A model generated the notes under the pieces. The model saw only the letters and a list, made by a program, of their open reading frames with translations. It was not told the DNA's origin and searched no databases. From Verrucomicrobiota bacterium (GTDB lineage: Bacteria > Verrucomicrobiota > Verrucomicrobiia > Chthoniobacterales > Terrimicrobiaceae), in the NCBI GenBank assembly GCA_018970255.1, contig JAGWWS010000008.1, positions 1 through 64,000 on the forward strand: a stretch of DNA of 64,000 nucleotides, written 5' to 3'. Both the position numbers and the translations under genes were made by a program. This document shows, in pieces, positions 52,996 through 62,482 of this stretch. Numbering within the stretch: position 1 is the stretch's first letter; each line of letters starts with the position of its first letter.

Positions 52996-53800
52996 GGATG
53001 GCTTTCAACTGCCGAATGAGCGCTGGCAGATCGCGCAGGGGAATTTGATTCGGACCATCGGACAGCGCCTTGGCCGGATTCTCGTGGGTCTCGAGGAAAA
53101 TCCCGTCGCAGCCAGCGGCAACTGCGCATCGAGCCAGGACCGGGGCCAGCGCGCCATCTCCTCCCGTCGAAGCCCCATCCCCACCGGGGCGCTGAACCGA
53201 GTGCGTCGCATCGAAAACCACCGGACAACCCAGCGACCGCATCCACGGAATGGAACGCATGTCGGCAACGAGGTTGTTGTATCCAAAAGTTGTCCCACGC
53301 TCCGTAAAGAGGAATTTTTTGCAACCGGCGGATTCCAATTTGGCCGCAACATTACGCATGTCCCACGGGGCCAAAAACTGACCCTTTTTCACATTCACGA
53401 CCCGTCCAGTTTGTGCGGCGGCAACGATAAGATCCGTCTGGCGGCAAAGGAATGCCGGGATTTGTAGAATGTCCACAAACGGAGCTGCAATCGCAGCTTC
53501 CTCGGGCGAGTGGATATCGGTTGTCACCGGGCCCCCGATCGCAGACCCAATCTCAGCAAGTAGTTCACAACCGTCGCGCACTGAGGTTCCTCGGAAAGAC
53601 TTCAAGGAGGTCCGGTTCGCTTTGTCATAGGACGCCTTGAAAACAAATCCGACGCCCTCGCTGTCGCAAATCAATTTGATTTTTTTGGCCATCCGACGCG
53701 TGAAGGCGGGTGACTCGATCACGCACGGTCCCAAGATGAAAAGAAGCTCGCGGCCGCCGATGGGCAAATTCCCGATTTTGAAAACCGCTCGTTGGGCCAT
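52979..53800 (-). CDS. kdsA: 3-deoxy-8-phosphooctulonate synthase
   Basis: 273 residues, a TIM-barrel DAHP/KDOPS enzyme. '[20 protein letters not shown]' and '[21 protein letters not shown]' form the PEP site; '[15 protein letters not shown]' and '[14 protein letters not shown]' the arabinose-5-P side. Asn in 'VNVKKGQF' marks the metal-independent type. It makes Kdo-8-P for LPS from the product of KdsD. Confidence 0.95.
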   Translation of the reverse strand: MAQRAVFKIGNLPIGGRELLFILGPCVIESPAFTRRMAKKIKLICDSEGVGFVFKASYDKANRTSLKSFRGTSVRDGCELLAEIGSAIGGPVTTDIHSPEEAAIAAPFVDILQIPAFLCRQTDLIVAAAQTGRVVNVKKGQFLAPWDMRNVAAKLESAGCKKFLFTERGTTFGYNNLVADMRSIPWMRSLGCPVVFDATHSVQRPGGDGASTGGDGALAPVLARCAVAAGCDGIFLETHENPAKALSDGPNQIPLRDLPALIRQLKAIRDAVA

Positions 53801-53851
53801 TTCTAAAATGCTACCCGCGCGAGCGCCCCATCGGCAAAGCTTTTCCCTTTT

Positions 53852-54841
53852 TCAGACGGCCACCTCGCTTTGAGCCAGATACTCCGCTGCGATCTGAACC
53901 AAGGTTTCGAGCGAAGTGGCGTGTTGCATTTTTTCCCGGAGCCGCGCGCCGCCTGGGAATCCTCGTGTGTAAGCCATGAGCCGGGAGCGCATGGATTTCA
54001 CCGCCAATTCCTCGCGCCCGTCCCACCATTCGATTTCCCTCCGGACATGCTCGAGAATGAAATTCCACTTCTCCTCGAGACTCACTTCGGCGGGAGCATC
54101 CCCATCGCCAAAAGCCGCCCGGAGTTCGGTGAAAATCCACGGATGCGCCATGGCCCGCCGACCGATCATCAGCCCCGCCACACCCGATTCGCGCACTCGC
54201 CGCAAAGCGGATTCCGCGGAATCGATATCGCCGTTTCCAATCACAGGAACTCGAACAGCCGAGACCACCTCGGCGATCACCCGCCAGTCCGCCAAGCCAG
54301 TGTATCCTTGTTCCTTGGTCCGCCCGTGCACGGCGATGCGCGAAATCCCCTCGCCTTCCAAAATCCGCGCTGTTTCCACGGCATTGACGGAACGCGAGTC
54401 CCAACCAATCCGGATCTTCGCTGTCACCGGCAAATCACCCGCCGCGCGCACGACCGCATTTGCGACGCTGCGCAAAAGCGGACAATCTTTAAGCAAAGCG
54501 GAGCCCCCGTTCTTGGCGACCACCTTGTTTACCGGGCAGCCAAAGTTCAAATCGATGAAATCCGGCGACACCCACTCGCGAACGGCTTGAACGGCCATCG
54601 CCAAGCGCTCCGGCTCCGCACCGAAAAGCTGCACACCGACCGGCCTCTCCTCCGGTTCGAATTCCAGATACCGCCGCGTGCGTTCGTTGCGGTGCAGGAT
54701 GCCCTCGGCGGAAACAAACTCCGTTGTCAGCACATCCGCGCCGAGTTTTTTGCAGAGTCTCCGAAAAACCGTATTCGTTACCCCCGCCATCGGCGCCAAA
54801 AAAAGCAACGGCCGCGTTTTTTCCGGCGCCGGCACGTTCAT
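53852..54841 (-). CDS. dusB: tRNA-dihydrouridine synthase
   Basis: 329 residues. FMN TIM barrel: 'LFLAPMAGVTNTVFRRLCKKLGADVLTTEFVSA', the 'DLNFGCPVNKVVAKNGGSALL' region with the catalytic Cys, 'VTAKIRIGWDS', 'HGRTKEQGYTG' and 'PVIGNGDI'. Reduces uridine in the tRNA D-loop. The DusB subgroup is the likely one from overall pattern. Confidence 0.9.
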   Translation of the reverse strand: MNVPAPEKTRPLLFLAPMAGVTNTVFRRLCKKLGADVLTTEFVSAEGILHRNERTRRYLEFEPEERPVGVQLFGAEPERLAMAVQAVREWVSPDFIDLNFGCPVNKVVAKNGGSALLKDCPLLRSVANAVVRAAGDLPVTAKIRIGWDSRSVNAVETARILEGEGISRIAVHGRTKEQGYTGLADWRVIAEVVSAVRVPVIGNGDIDSAESALRRVRESGVAGLMIGRRAMAHPWIFTELRAAFGDGDAPAEVSLEEKWNFILEHVRREIEWWDGREELAVKSMRSRLMAYTRGFPGGARLREKMQHATSLETLVQIAAEYLAQSEVAV

Positions 54842-54844
54842 GAA

Positions 54845-55336
54845 TCAGGCCGCCGGGGCCAGCAGAGCAGAGACCTCGCGCTGCACCTCGGGAATTTGTT
54901 CAAGGCTCAGCCGGGGATTTGAAACCACCAGCGTCTCACCCGTGCCGATATGCTCGTAAACCAGGACCGATTCATCCGAACTCTCCATCGGACGCAGAAG
55001 ACGTTTCCGCTCCAGCATCAAAGCGAGAATGTAACAGGCGTTGCGATGCGAAGGATCATTCGAAGCCAAGAGATGGCGGAGTAACCCCTCCGCACTATCA
55101 CGCGGCAACGGCTCGGGTGGCGGCGGCGCGGGCGGCTCGTATTTAGAGCGCCAAAAAGAAAAAGGCTGGATGTTGTCATTCCTCTCGCGCCAGGCTTCCT
55201 CGCAGAGATCCTCGCGCCGGAAGCCCTCTCCCTCCCGCACGAGCATCGTGTAAAAAAACTCCCCGTCATGGAACTCCCTGCCCGTGCGACTGCACTGGCG
55301 GGACCGCGATTTGATATCCCAATCGGCCTGCATCAT
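54845..55336 (-). CDS. conserved hypothetical protein (163 residues)
   Basis: From the tandem ATG at 55336; 'ADWDIKSRSRQCSRTGREFHDGEFFYTML' at the N-terminus looks like a short Cys-containing processing domain, and the C-terminal half contains 'HRNACYILALMLERKRLL' and 'ETLVVSNPRLSLEQIPEVQREV'. This resembles uncharacterised proteins of Verrucomicrobia/Planctomycetes. Its start overlaps the LptF/G-like gene by 4 nt. Confidence 0.7.
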   Translation of the reverse strand: MMQADWDIKSRSRQCSRTGREFHDGEFFYTMLVREGEGFRREDLCEEAWRERNDNIQPFSFWRSKYEPPAPPPPEPLPRDSAEGLLRHLLASNDPSHRNACYILALMLERKRLLRPMESSDESVLVYEHIGTGETLVVSNPRLSLEQIPEVQREVSALLAPAA

Positions 55337-56463
55337 GAAATTCCTGGAAGCCTGAACCGCGGAAGGTCGCGATTCGTCGATCTCAGCCACAGCAGATACA
55401 AGCCAGCCGCAAAAAAAACGATGAGCGGCGCCCATGCGGCAACGAATGGCGAAACCCTTCCTGCATTGCCGAAGGCGATGAACAGGTGGCTCGAAAAAAC
55501 CAAAAGAAAGAACAGAGCAATCGCCAGCGCGACTCCGCCAAGAACGCCGCGGCGCGAATAAACAATCCCGCAAGGCGCCGCCACAAAAACGACAAAGAAA
55601 CAAACCGCTGGCACCGCCCATCGGTATTGCAAATGCGTCCGGTAGGGAGCCAGACGCTTCTCGGGAAAATCCGAATTGAATTTGAGATACTCCTGAAGCT
55701 CCGGCACGGAGAGGAAGTCCGGCTTCATCCTCGAACTCGCCAAGCGCCAAGGCGTCTCCGACCAACCATCGATCACGATGGAATCCTTCAACTCGATGAT
55801 TGCCGGCCCGCCCTCAGGATCCGGCGACGAATGTCGCGCATCACGCAAAATCCACCGCGCTTGATAGGGATCGAACTCCGCACGCCGTGCATGCCATTGC
55901 TCCAAAACTTCTCCGGCCGCGTTCTGCTGAATGATCTGAACATTATCGATCAGCCCCCCGCCGGCCGGCATCGAGCCCGCAAACCAAGTCCGAAAGTCCT
56001 CGCGGTTCCTGAACAAATGCGCACTGAGCACTCTCTGGCGCTTCACCCCGTCCTTGATCGCGGAGACATATTCCTTCTTCACGCCCGAGGCCCGCGGCGC
56101 GGACTCGTAGTTGAAAAAAGCCATCACCAAACTCAGCACAACGCCGGCCCCCAAAAGCGGCGTGATGATTCGAAGAACACTCCTCCCCGCCCCCAACATC
56201 GAGATAATCTCGTTCGAACGCGACATCGCCGCCAGCGAGTAAAGCAGCGCCAGCAATGTCGCGAGCGGGATCGAGATCACGACGATCTCCGGAAGCTGCG
56301 AACCATAATACTCCAGAAGCTGCCCCGCTGTTGCCCGGCCCTTCACGAAATCCGGCAAGTGCTCCGAAAGATCAAAAACCAGCCACACGCCGTTGAAACA
56401 AAAAAAACAGTATAGGAACGGCACGGAAAACTTCCGCAAAACATAGCGGTCGAGAATGGTCAT
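55333..56463 (-). CDS. LptF/LptG-family LPS export permease
   Basis: 376 residues, six hydrophobic segments (three N-terminal, three C-terminal) with a periplasmic jellyroll between. 'ILDRYVLRKFSVPFLYCFFCF' and 'LALLYSLAAMSRSNEIISMLGAGRS' are characteristic. One such permease is present; LptBFG needs two, so the partner gene is elsewhere. First gene of the minus-strand LPS run. Confidence 0.9.
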   Translation of the reverse strand: MTILDRYVLRKFSVPFLYCFFCFNGVWLVFDLSEHLPDFVKGRATAGQLLEYYGSQLPEIVVISIPLATLLALLYSLAAMSRSNEIISMLGAGRSVLRIITPLLGAGVVLSLVMAFFNYESAPRASGVKKEYVSAIKDGVKRQRVLSAHLFRNREDFRTWFAGSMPAGGGLIDNVQIIQQNAAGEVLEQWHARRAEFDPYQARWILRDARHSSPDPEGGPAIIELKDSIVIDGWSETPWRLASSRMKPDFLSVPELQEYLKFNSDFPEKRLAPYRTHLQYRWAVPAVCFFVVFVAAPCGIVYSRRGVLGGVALAIALFFLLVFSSHLFIAFGNAGRVSPFVAAWAPLIVFFAAGLYLLWLRSTNRDLPRFRLPGIS

Positions 56464-56571
56464 TTCGGAAGCGCGAATTAACTACCCCCAAGCCCCCAAA
56501 CCGTCAACGCCCACACCGAAGTTGAAATTGACGCCGCCGCAAATCCGGATATGACTTTTGGACTTCTTAAA

Positions 56572-56645
56572 GCAGCCGTAGCTCAATTGGATAGAGCATC
56601 TGACTACGGATCAGAAGGTTATAGGTTCGAGTCCTATCGGCTGCG
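56572..56645 (+). tRNA. tRNA-Arg (anticodon ACG)
   Basis: Full cloverleaf: acceptor GCAGCCG/CGGCTGC, D arm GCTC/GAGC, anticodon stem TCTGA/TCAGA with loop CTACGGA, T arm ATAGG/CCTAT with TTCGAGT. 74 nt including the discriminator G; CCA is not encoded. Confidence 0.98.
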
Positions 56646-56684
56646 CTTGACCCCTTTCCGCTTTCCGCCCCCGGAAATGCGCCA

Positions 56685-57752
56685 ATGTCGAGCAGAATGG
56701 AAGTCACCGACTCATCTCAGGCCGTGGAAAATCTCACCCGCTCCGTCGCCGAAGCCGCCCCCCTCACCCGCGAGCAAATCGAAGCCGCCTGCGCGCAGCT
56801 CCTCGACGAAACCATCCCCATCGAAGACCGCGCCGCCTTCCTTGATGCCCTCCACACGCGCGGCGAGACGCCGGAAGAAATCGCCGCCTTCGTGGAAATC
56901 CTCCTCAGCCGCGCCAATGTCCCGCCGGTCCTGGGCGAAGGCTGCATCGATGTTTGCGGCACCGGCGGCGACCACGCCGGGTTCTTCAACATTTCCACCA
57001 CCGCCATGTTCATCGCCGCAGGCGCCGGCGCGCGCGTCCTCAAGCACGGCAACCGCGGCATCACCTCGAAATCCGGCGGCGCCGATGTGCTCGAAGCCCT
57101 CGGCATCCGCATCGACATCCCCTTCGAAAAAATCCCCGCTGCGCTCGAAGCCGCCGGCTGCTGTTTCCTCTTCGCACCCGCATGCCACCCGGCCTTCAAG
57201 GCCGTCGTCCCCGTGCGCAAGCTCCTCGCATCCCGCGGCCGCGCCAGCATCTTCAACATCCTCGGCCCGCTCCTGAACCCCTGCCGCCCGTCGTTCCAGC
57301 TCGCTGGCGTCTTCGATCCCAGGTTCGCCCCCACCTACGCCACCGCCTTCGAAAAACTCGGCCGCCGCCGCGCCTGGGCCGTCCACGGCACGGGACCCGG
57401 CGGAATGCGCCTCGACGAAGTTTCGCCCCTTGGAAAAACCCTCGTCGAGGCCGTGGAAAACGGCGCGCGCTCGTCGTTCGAAATCCACCCCGCCGAATTC
57501 GGCATCGGCCCCATCGAACCCGCCGAACTCCTCGGCGGCGATGCCTCCGAAAACGCCGCCATCCTCCGCGGCATCCTGGATGGCACCGACCGGGGCCCCC
57601 GGCGCCCCACCGCCCAGCTGAACGCCGCAGCCGCCCTCGCCGCCGCCGGAACCGCCCCCACCCTCGAAGCCGCTTGGAAACTCGCCGGCGAGTCCATCGA
57701 CAGCGGCCGGGCCGCCCTCGCCCTCGCGCACCTCCGCGAAGCCACCCAATAA
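56685..57752 (+). CDS. trpD: anthranilate phosphoribosyltransferase
   Basis: 355 residues. 'CGTGGDHAGFFNISTTAMFIAAGAG' binds PRPP, 'KHGNRGITSKSGGADVLEALG' and 'FNILGPLLNPCRPSFQLAGVFD' complete the site. Second step of the tryptophan branch. No other trp gene adjacent. It begins 40 bp after tRNA-Arg. Confidence 0.95.
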   Translation: MSSRMEVTDSSQAVENLTRSVAEAAPLTREQIEAACAQLLDETIPIEDRAAFLDALHTRGETPEEIAAFVEILLSRANVPPVLGEGCIDVCGTGGDHAGFFNISTTAMFIAAGAGARVLKHGNRGITSKSGGADVLEALGIRIDIPFEKIPAALEAAGCCFLFAPACHPAFKAVVPVRKLLASRGRASIFNILGPLLNPCRPSFQLAGVFDPRFAPTYATAFEKLGRRRAWAVHGTGPGGMRLDEVSPLGKTLVEAVENGARSSFEIHPAEFGIGPIEPAELLGGDASENAAILRGILDGTDRGPRRPTAQLNAAAALAAAGTAPTLEAAWKLAGESIDSGRAALALAHLREATQ

Positions 57753-57795
57753 ATTTCGTGCATTCCCCCGCCCCCGGGCCGAAGAATCCCGCCAA

Positions 57796-58293
57796 ATGAA
57801 GACCACCGCCATCCTCGCCGCCGCAGCCGCATTGTTCCTCGCCTCCTGCGCCACCACCACCCCGCCCCAAGCCCCGCAAAACATCCTCGCCCAGCTCTCC
57901 GCCCGCGGCGTCCCCGCCACCACCGTGAAGCGCATCGACCGCGGCCGCGTGCTCGACTTCAGCGACATCCTCGCCCTCGCGAAAGCCGGCGTTTCGGACA
58001 AAGCCATCGTCGCCTACATCAAGAGCACCCGCGCCCAATATACGCCCACCACCGCCCAGCTCGAGCAACTCTCCGATTCCGGCGCCGGCCCCGCCCTCGT
58101 GAACTACCTCGGCCAAGCCTCCGGCTACTACGAAGCCACCCGCGCCGGCCAGCTCGGCGGGCCGAAATACCCGCCCAACCCCTGGCTCGACAGCCCCTAT
58201 TACACAGACCCCATGTTCTGGGGCGCCGCACCCTTCCCCTACGCCTTCCCCGGCGAGTGGGCCGACCCCGGCTTCGTGTTCGACACGCTCTGA
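57796..58293 (+). CDS. lipoprotein of unknown function
   Basis: 165 residues. Lipobox LASC at ~15-18. A helical region 'ISDILALAKAGVSDKAIVAYI'-like (residues ~50-80) is followed by a Pro/Tyr-rich tail. Encoded 43 bp after trpD. No specific family recognised. Confidence 0.75.
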   Translation: MKTTAILAAAAALFLASCATTTPPQAPQNILAQLSARGVPATTVKRIDRGRVLDFSDILALAKAGVSDKAIVAYIKSTRAQYTPTTAQLEQLSDSGAGPALVNYLGQASGYYEATRAGQLGGPKYPPNPWLDSPYYTDPMFWGAAPFPYAFPGEWADPGFVFDTL

Positions 58294-58331
58294 CACTTGC
58301 GCCCGGCACCCGCCCGCGCATTTTCGAAAGC

Positions 58332-58691
58332 ATGGACGCCGTCCAATACCGCATCGGCAACGAAAAGCTCATCCGCGTTCTCGACGCCGCCAGCCGCCGC
58401 CTCCGCTCCCTCCTGGAAAAACAAGGCCGCCCCTCCGGCGCACTCCGCGTGGCCGTGATTGGCGGAGGCTGCTCGGGCCTCCAATACAAAATGGACCTCG
58501 TCGACGGCCCCGCCCACCGCGACATCCTCGTCGAATCGAACTGCGTCCGCGTCGTCGTCGACCCGAAGAGCGCCCTGTTCGTCAGCGGCTCCGAACTCGA
58601 TTTCAGCGACGACCTCCAGAAAGGCGGTTTCAAAGTCACGAACCCGAACGCCGTCGCGCACTGCTCCTGCGGCGAAAGCTTCTCCGCGTGA
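58332..58691 (+). CDS. A-type Fe-S carrier (HesB/IscA family)
   Basis: 119 residues from ATG 58332. The conserved cysteines appear in 'IGGGCSGLQYKM' and C-terminal 'HCSCGESFS', the CxnCxC pattern of A-type carriers. Passes clusters to client proteins. Overlaps the J-domain gene by 4 nt, a typical Isc arrangement. Confidence 0.92.
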   Translation: MDAVQYRIGNEKLIRVLDAASRRLRSLLEKQGRPSGALRVAVIGGGCSGLQYKMDLVDGPAHRDILVESNCVRVVVDPKSALFVSGSELDFSDDLQKGGFKVTNPNAVAHCSCGESFSA

Positions 58692-59227
58692 CCGACCACT
58701 TCGCCGCCCTCGGCCTCCCCCGCCGCGCCTGGCTCGACCCCGAAGACATCAAATCCCGCCACCACGCCCTCATCGCGGCCGGCCACCCCGACAAGCCCAC
58801 CGGCGACGCCGCCCTCGCCGCCTCGCTCAACACCGCCCGCGCCACCCTCGAGAACCCCGCCTCGCGCCTCCGCCACCTCCTCGAACTCGAAGCCCCCGGC
58901 TTCGTTCCCCAAAAAAAACACGAACCCGACTGGGCCGTCTTCGCCCGTTTGTCCGACGCCGCCCGCGCCGCCGCCGAACCCAAAAACCCACCCCCCGCCT
59001 CCCCCCTCGCCCGCGCCCTGCACCTCGACAAAACCCGAAAGCTCGCCGCCGAACTCGATTCCCTCGCCACCCTCCTCGCCGCGAAAACCGCCGAACTCGA
59101 AGCCCTCACCCGCTCGGCCCCGCCCCCGTCCGTCGACCCCGCCCCCGCCGCCCTCCTCGCGGAAGCCTGGTCCTTCCACCTCAAATCCCTCGCCACGCTC
59201 CGGCAATCCCGGGAACGGACCCAGTGA
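58688..59227 (+). CDS. hscB: HscB-like J-domain co-chaperone
   Basis: 179 residues from GTG 58688. The J domain 'HFAALGLPRRAWLDPEDIKSRHHALIAAGHPDKPTGD' holds HPD, followed by a helical C-terminal part that in HscB binds the Fe-S scaffold. Pairing with an IscA-like gene supports the call. No scaffold IscU, HscA or IscS gene is in view. Confidence 0.82.
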   Translation: MTDHFAALGLPRRAWLDPEDIKSRHHALIAAGHPDKPTGDAALAASLNTARATLENPASRLRHLLELEAPGFVPQKKHEPDWAVFARLSDAARAAAEPKNPPPASPLARALHLDKTRKLAAELDSLATLLAAKTAELEALTRSAPPPSVDPAPAALLAEAWSFHLKSLATLRQSRERTQ

Positions 59228-59293
59228 ACCCGGGCGGTTTTTCCGCTCGCAAAACATCCGGTCCGGAAAACAAAATCCGTCCATCCACGGGCC

Positions 59294-61054
59294 ATGGAAA
59301 AACGGAGCAGAAAGCCATCGAAGCCACGCCAGCCGAAGCGGACAGCCCGGCGGCCCCGCCAGCCCGCTTCACAGGTCCTTTCGGAAATCGACGCTATTTC
59401 GCGCCTGCACCGCCTGGGAATGCTCTGCACACAGAAGGCCACGCTCCACGAAGTGGTGGCGGAAATCCTGGACGCCGCGCTGGACATCACCGGTGCGGAT
59501 TTCGGGAATATCCAACTTCTCGACCCCGCCACAGGTTGCCTGAAGATCGCGGTCCAGCGCGGCTTCGCGCAGTGGTGGGTGGACTTTTGGGACAATGTCC
59601 CCGAAGGCAAAGGCGCTTGCGGGACAGCCCTCCGGCGCAGGAGGCGCATCATCATCGAAGATGTCGAGCGCAGCGGGATTTTCCGCGGCACACCCGGCCT
59701 TGATGTCCTCCGCAGGTCCGGGGTCCGCGCCGTGCAATCCACCCCGCTCGCCAGCCGCTCCGGGAAATTGCTCGGCATGTTTTCCACCCACTACAAAGAG
59801 CCCCACCGCCCCGGTCCGCACACCCTCGAGTGGCTCGACCTCCTCGCCCGCCAGGCAGCCGACCTCATCGGGCAACGCCAATCCCAAGCCGAATTGGCCG
59901 AGCGCTCCCGCGAACTCGCCCGCCTCGCCTCCGAAGTCTCCATGGCCGAGCACCGGGAACGGCGCCGCATCGCAGACCACCTCCACGACAACCTCCAGCA
60001 GTGGCTCGTCGGCGCCCGCATGCAGGCACAGGCCGCCTCCCGCTCCACCCCCGCCAAAGCCCGCAGCATCCTCGCCACCCTCGACGGAACCCTCAAGCAA
60101 GCCATCGACGCCACGCGAAACCTCTCCCGCGAACTCGCCCCGCCCGTCGCCACGAAAGGCAACCTCCCCGAAACCCTCCAATGGCTCGCGCAGGAATTCC
60201 AGCGCCAGCACCTCCTCGAAGCCACGGTCGAAACGCACGGGGATTTCGCCAATGTCCCCGAGCCCCAGTGCATCCTCGCATACACCGCCGCCCGCGAGCT
60301 GCTGCTGAACACCGTGAAACACTCCGGTTCCGGCACCGCCCGGCTGGAACTCACCCGCACCGCCGAGGGTCTCTTGCTGAAGGTCGGCGACCCCGGCCGC
60401 GGCTATGACCCGAAATCCATCGTCGCGAAAAAAGCCCACGGCCTCGGCCTCTTGGGCATTCGCGAGCGCGCCGCCTCCATGGGCGGCCGGCTCTCCGTGG
60501 AATCCACCCCCGGTCGCGGCACCACCTCCACTTTGGCCCTCCCGCTCGCCGCCGCATCCCCCGCCGCCGCCACGCCACATTCCAACTGCAAAGCCTGCAA
60601 CCCGAGAACCCGCCCCGCCCGGAAGAGACCCCAGCCGCTCACCCGCCGCCGCACCCGCATCGTCTTCGCCGATGACCACCGCATCGTCCGCGAATCCCTC
60701 ATCGCCCTCATCAAAAACGAACCCGGCATCGAAGTCGTCGGCCAATGCGAAAACGGAAGCGAGGCCGTGGACCTCGCCGGGAAACTCCAACCCGATGTCG
60801 TCATCATGGACGGGAACATGCCCGTCATGGACGGCATCGAAGCCACGCGCTCGATCAAATCCCGCTGGCCCTCGATCCGCATCATCGGCCTCTCGATGAT
60901 GGAAGAAAGCGAGGGCGGCGAAAAAATGCGCGCCGCCGGGGCGGACGAATTCGTCCCGAAATCCGGTCCCCCCGAAAAACTCCTCGCCGCCATCCAGCGC
61001 ACCATCCGCCCGCGCTCGGGGGGGGGGGGCGAAAAAACCACGCAAATAGCTTAG
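59294..61054 (+). CDS. GAF-domain histidine kinase fused to a receiver domain
   Basis: 586 residues, no membrane segment. A GAF domain (~45-190), HisKA_3-type dimerisation helix with the phospho-His in 'RRIADHLHDNLQQWLVGAR', HATPase ('ELLLNTVKHSGSG', 'GLGLLGIRERAASMGG'), then a NarL-type receiver (~455-575; phospho-Asp in 'VVIMDGNMPVMDG') with no DNA-binding helix-turn-helix. A run of 12 G (61018-61029) falls near the end of the gene. Confidence 0.88.
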   Translation: MEKRSRKPSKPRQPKRTARRPRQPASQVLSEIDAISRLHRLGMLCTQKATLHEVVAEILDAALDITGADFGNIQLLDPATGCLKIAVQRGFAQWWVDFWDNVPEGKGACGTALRRRRRIIIEDVERSGIFRGTPGLDVLRRSGVRAVQSTPLASRSGKLLGMFSTHYKEPHRPGPHTLEWLDLLARQAADLIGQRQSQAELAERSRELARLASEVSMAEHRERRRIADHLHDNLQQWLVGARMQAQAASRSTPAKARSILATLDGTLKQAIDATRNLSRELAPPVATKGNLPETLQWLAQEFQRQHLLEATVETHGDFANVPEPQCILAYTAARELLLNTVKHSGSGTARLELTRTAEGLLLKVGDPGRGYDPKSIVAKKAHGLGLLGIRERAASMGGRLSVESTPGRGTTSTLALPLAAASPAAATPHSNCKACNPRTRPARKRPQPLTRRRTRIVFADDHRIVRESLIALIKNEPGIEVVGQCENGSEAVDLAGKLQPDVVIMDGNMPVMDGIEATRSIKSRWPSIRIIGLSMMEESEGGEKMRAAGADEFVPKSGPPEKLLAAIQRTIRPRSGGGGEKTTQIA

Positions 61055-61435
61055 CTTTAATTTTTTCGATTTCCTGCTGAGTTGCATATCCCAGCAGTCC
61101 GGCCCCACCGCCTCGCGAGGAGGGCGCTGCTTGTCAGCGCCGCACCGGTCCGTTTGCAAAAACTCGCCGCTCCACAAAATCAATCGACAATACAAATCGG
61201 TGTAAAAATGTGCCATAAGGCCTCAAAATAAATTCTCCAGAAATGCGACATTTTTGCGTCCTTTTGTCGCTTATAAAAAATCCTTCGAACCACCCGTTTT
61301 TTACATCCCACTTCACAAATGATTCTTACAAATCATCACAACCCCCACCACTCCCCGGCACGCCGCAAGCTAATTAGGAATGCAAAGGCGAAAGCCAAAC
61401 AACAACCAACTAAAACCAACAAAAAATCCAAAACT
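61055..61435. other. 380-bp spacer with REP copy D and A-rich leader
   Basis: The left part holds REP-like copy D. The right part, up to the hsp20 start, is A/T-rich with an A-rich leader ('aaaaccaacaaaaaatcc') and no clear Shine-Dalgarno. No CIRCE or sigma32-like element is evident. A frame from 61319 adds 39 odd residues to Hsp20 and is not favoured. Confidence 0.5.
61108..61160 (+). repeat. REP-like hairpin, copy D
   Basis: Stem GGCGCTG-CTTGT-CAGCGCC at 61123-61141, with flanks shared with copy C. Confidence 0.8.
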
Positions 61436-61885
61436 ATGAAACTCATCACCTACAATCCCGCATCGGAACTCGCCACTTGGAGCCCCTTCCAACGCCTCTC
61501 GCCTTGGAGAGACTTCCTCGAGTCCGCATTTGAACTCGCAGGCACCGAGTCCCGCCAGTGGGCGCCGGCCCTCGATGTCCGCGAGGACGACGTGAACATC
61601 ACGGTGGAACTCGAACTCGCCGGAATGAGAAAAGAGGACTTCGACATCTCGCTCGAAGACGACACCCTCACCCTCTCCGGGCGCCGCGAGTCGAAAGCCG
61701 CCGACCGCCAGTCTGAGAGCTTCCGCTCCGAGCGTTTCTCAGACTCCTTCAGCCGCTCGGTGACGCTCCCGTGCGCCGTCCAAGCCGACAAAACCTCGGC
61801 CGCCTACAAAGACGGCATCCTCACCGTCACCCTGCCGAAAGCCGAACAGGCCCGCCCGCGCAAAATCGACATCAACCTGAACTGA
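61436..61885 (+). CDS. small heat-shock protein, Hsp20 family (1)
   Basis: 149 residues from ATG 61436. Alpha-crystallin domain from ~40 ('PALDVREDDVNITVELELAGMRKEDFDISLEDDTLTLSG') to the 'AAYKDGILTVTLPKAE' strand, and a C-terminal IDI motif. ATP-independent chaperone, cytoplasmic oligomer. Followed 18 bp on by a second member. Confidence 0.93.
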   Translation: MKLITYNPASELATWSPFQRLSPWRDFLESAFELAGTESRQWAPALDVREDDVNITVELELAGMRKEDFDISLEDDTLTLSGRRESKAADRQSESFRSERFSDSFSRSVTLPCAVQADKTSAAYKDGILTVTLPKAEQARPRKIDINLN

Positions 61886-61903
61886 AAGAAAGGAACCAAA
61901 GCC

Positions 61904-62272
61904 ATGCCACAAGAACTCGCAGAAACCGAAAACTCCAACGCCACCCGCGTGGATTATTCCACGCCGCCGGTCAACCTCCGGCACGAATCCGACGCCTATG
62001 TCCTCGAAGTGGACATGCCAGGCGTGCCGAAAAACGGGGTCGAAATCGTCTTTGACGACGGCAAGCTCACGCTCACCGGCCACCGCGCGAAGCCCGCCGG
62101 CGCCGCCCGCCTGGTCCACTCCGAATCAAGCGCGCGCGACTACCGCCGGGTTTTCACGCTCGACCCCGCCATCGACCCGAACCGCATCGAAGCCTCGATG
62201 GACCAAGGGCTCCTCACTCTGCGCCTCCAAAAAACCGAGGCCGCAAAACCCCGGCGCATATCGGTCAACTGA
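61904..62272 (+). CDS. small heat-shock protein, Hsp20 family (2)
   Basis: 122 residues. Compact alpha-crystallin domain ('YVLEVDMPGVPKNGVEIVFDDGKLTLTG', 'ASMDQGLLTLRLQKTE', ending RRISV). Shorter arms than the first Hsp20; the two probably form mixed oligomers. A terminator follows. Confidence 0.92.
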   Translation: MPQELAETENSNATRVDYSTPPVNLRHESDAYVLEVDMPGVPKNGVEIVFDDGKLTLTGHRAKPAGAARLVHSESSARDYRRVFTLDPAIDPNRIEASMDQGLLTLRLQKTEAAKPRRISVN

Positions 62273-62292
62273 CCGCCGCTCCGGAAAAACCA

Positions 62293-62334
62293 CGGCGCAT
62301 GGCACCGAAAGGCACCATGCGCCGTTTCTTTTTT
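62293..62334 (+). terminator. rho-independent terminator of the hsp20 operon
   Basis: 10-bp stem CGGCGCATGG / CCATGCGCCG followed by TTTCTTTTTT. Confidence 0.93.
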
Positions 62335-62373
62335 GCCCGCGCCAGTCTTGGCGGATTTTCGTTCAGACCGAAT

Positions 62374-62414
62374 AGGAGGGCGCTGCTTGTCAGCGCCGGA
62401 ACGGCTCGCGCACC
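62374..62414 (+). repeat. REP-like hairpin, copy E
   Basis: Stem GGCGCTG-CTTGT-CAGCGCC at 62379-62397 between convergent genes. Confidence 0.8.
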
Positions 62415-62427
62415 AAAATCGGGGCAG

Positions 62428-62463
62428 AAAAAAGCGCGGCCCCCGTTTTCGCGGGGGCCGCGC
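62428..62463 (-). terminator. rho-independent terminator of the Cys-rich gene
   Basis: 12-bp stem GCGCGGCCCCCG / CGGGGGCCGCGC with a 6-nt loop; on the minus strand it is followed by a T6 run. Confidence 0.9.
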
Positions 62464-62482
62464 CGTTCCAATCATCCGGCGG

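Noticed and set aside
61319-61435. N-terminal extension of the first Hsp20
   Set aside because: Thirty-nine His/Lys/Asn-rich residues translated from an A-rich leader; the Hsp20 N-terminus begins naturally at ATG 61436.
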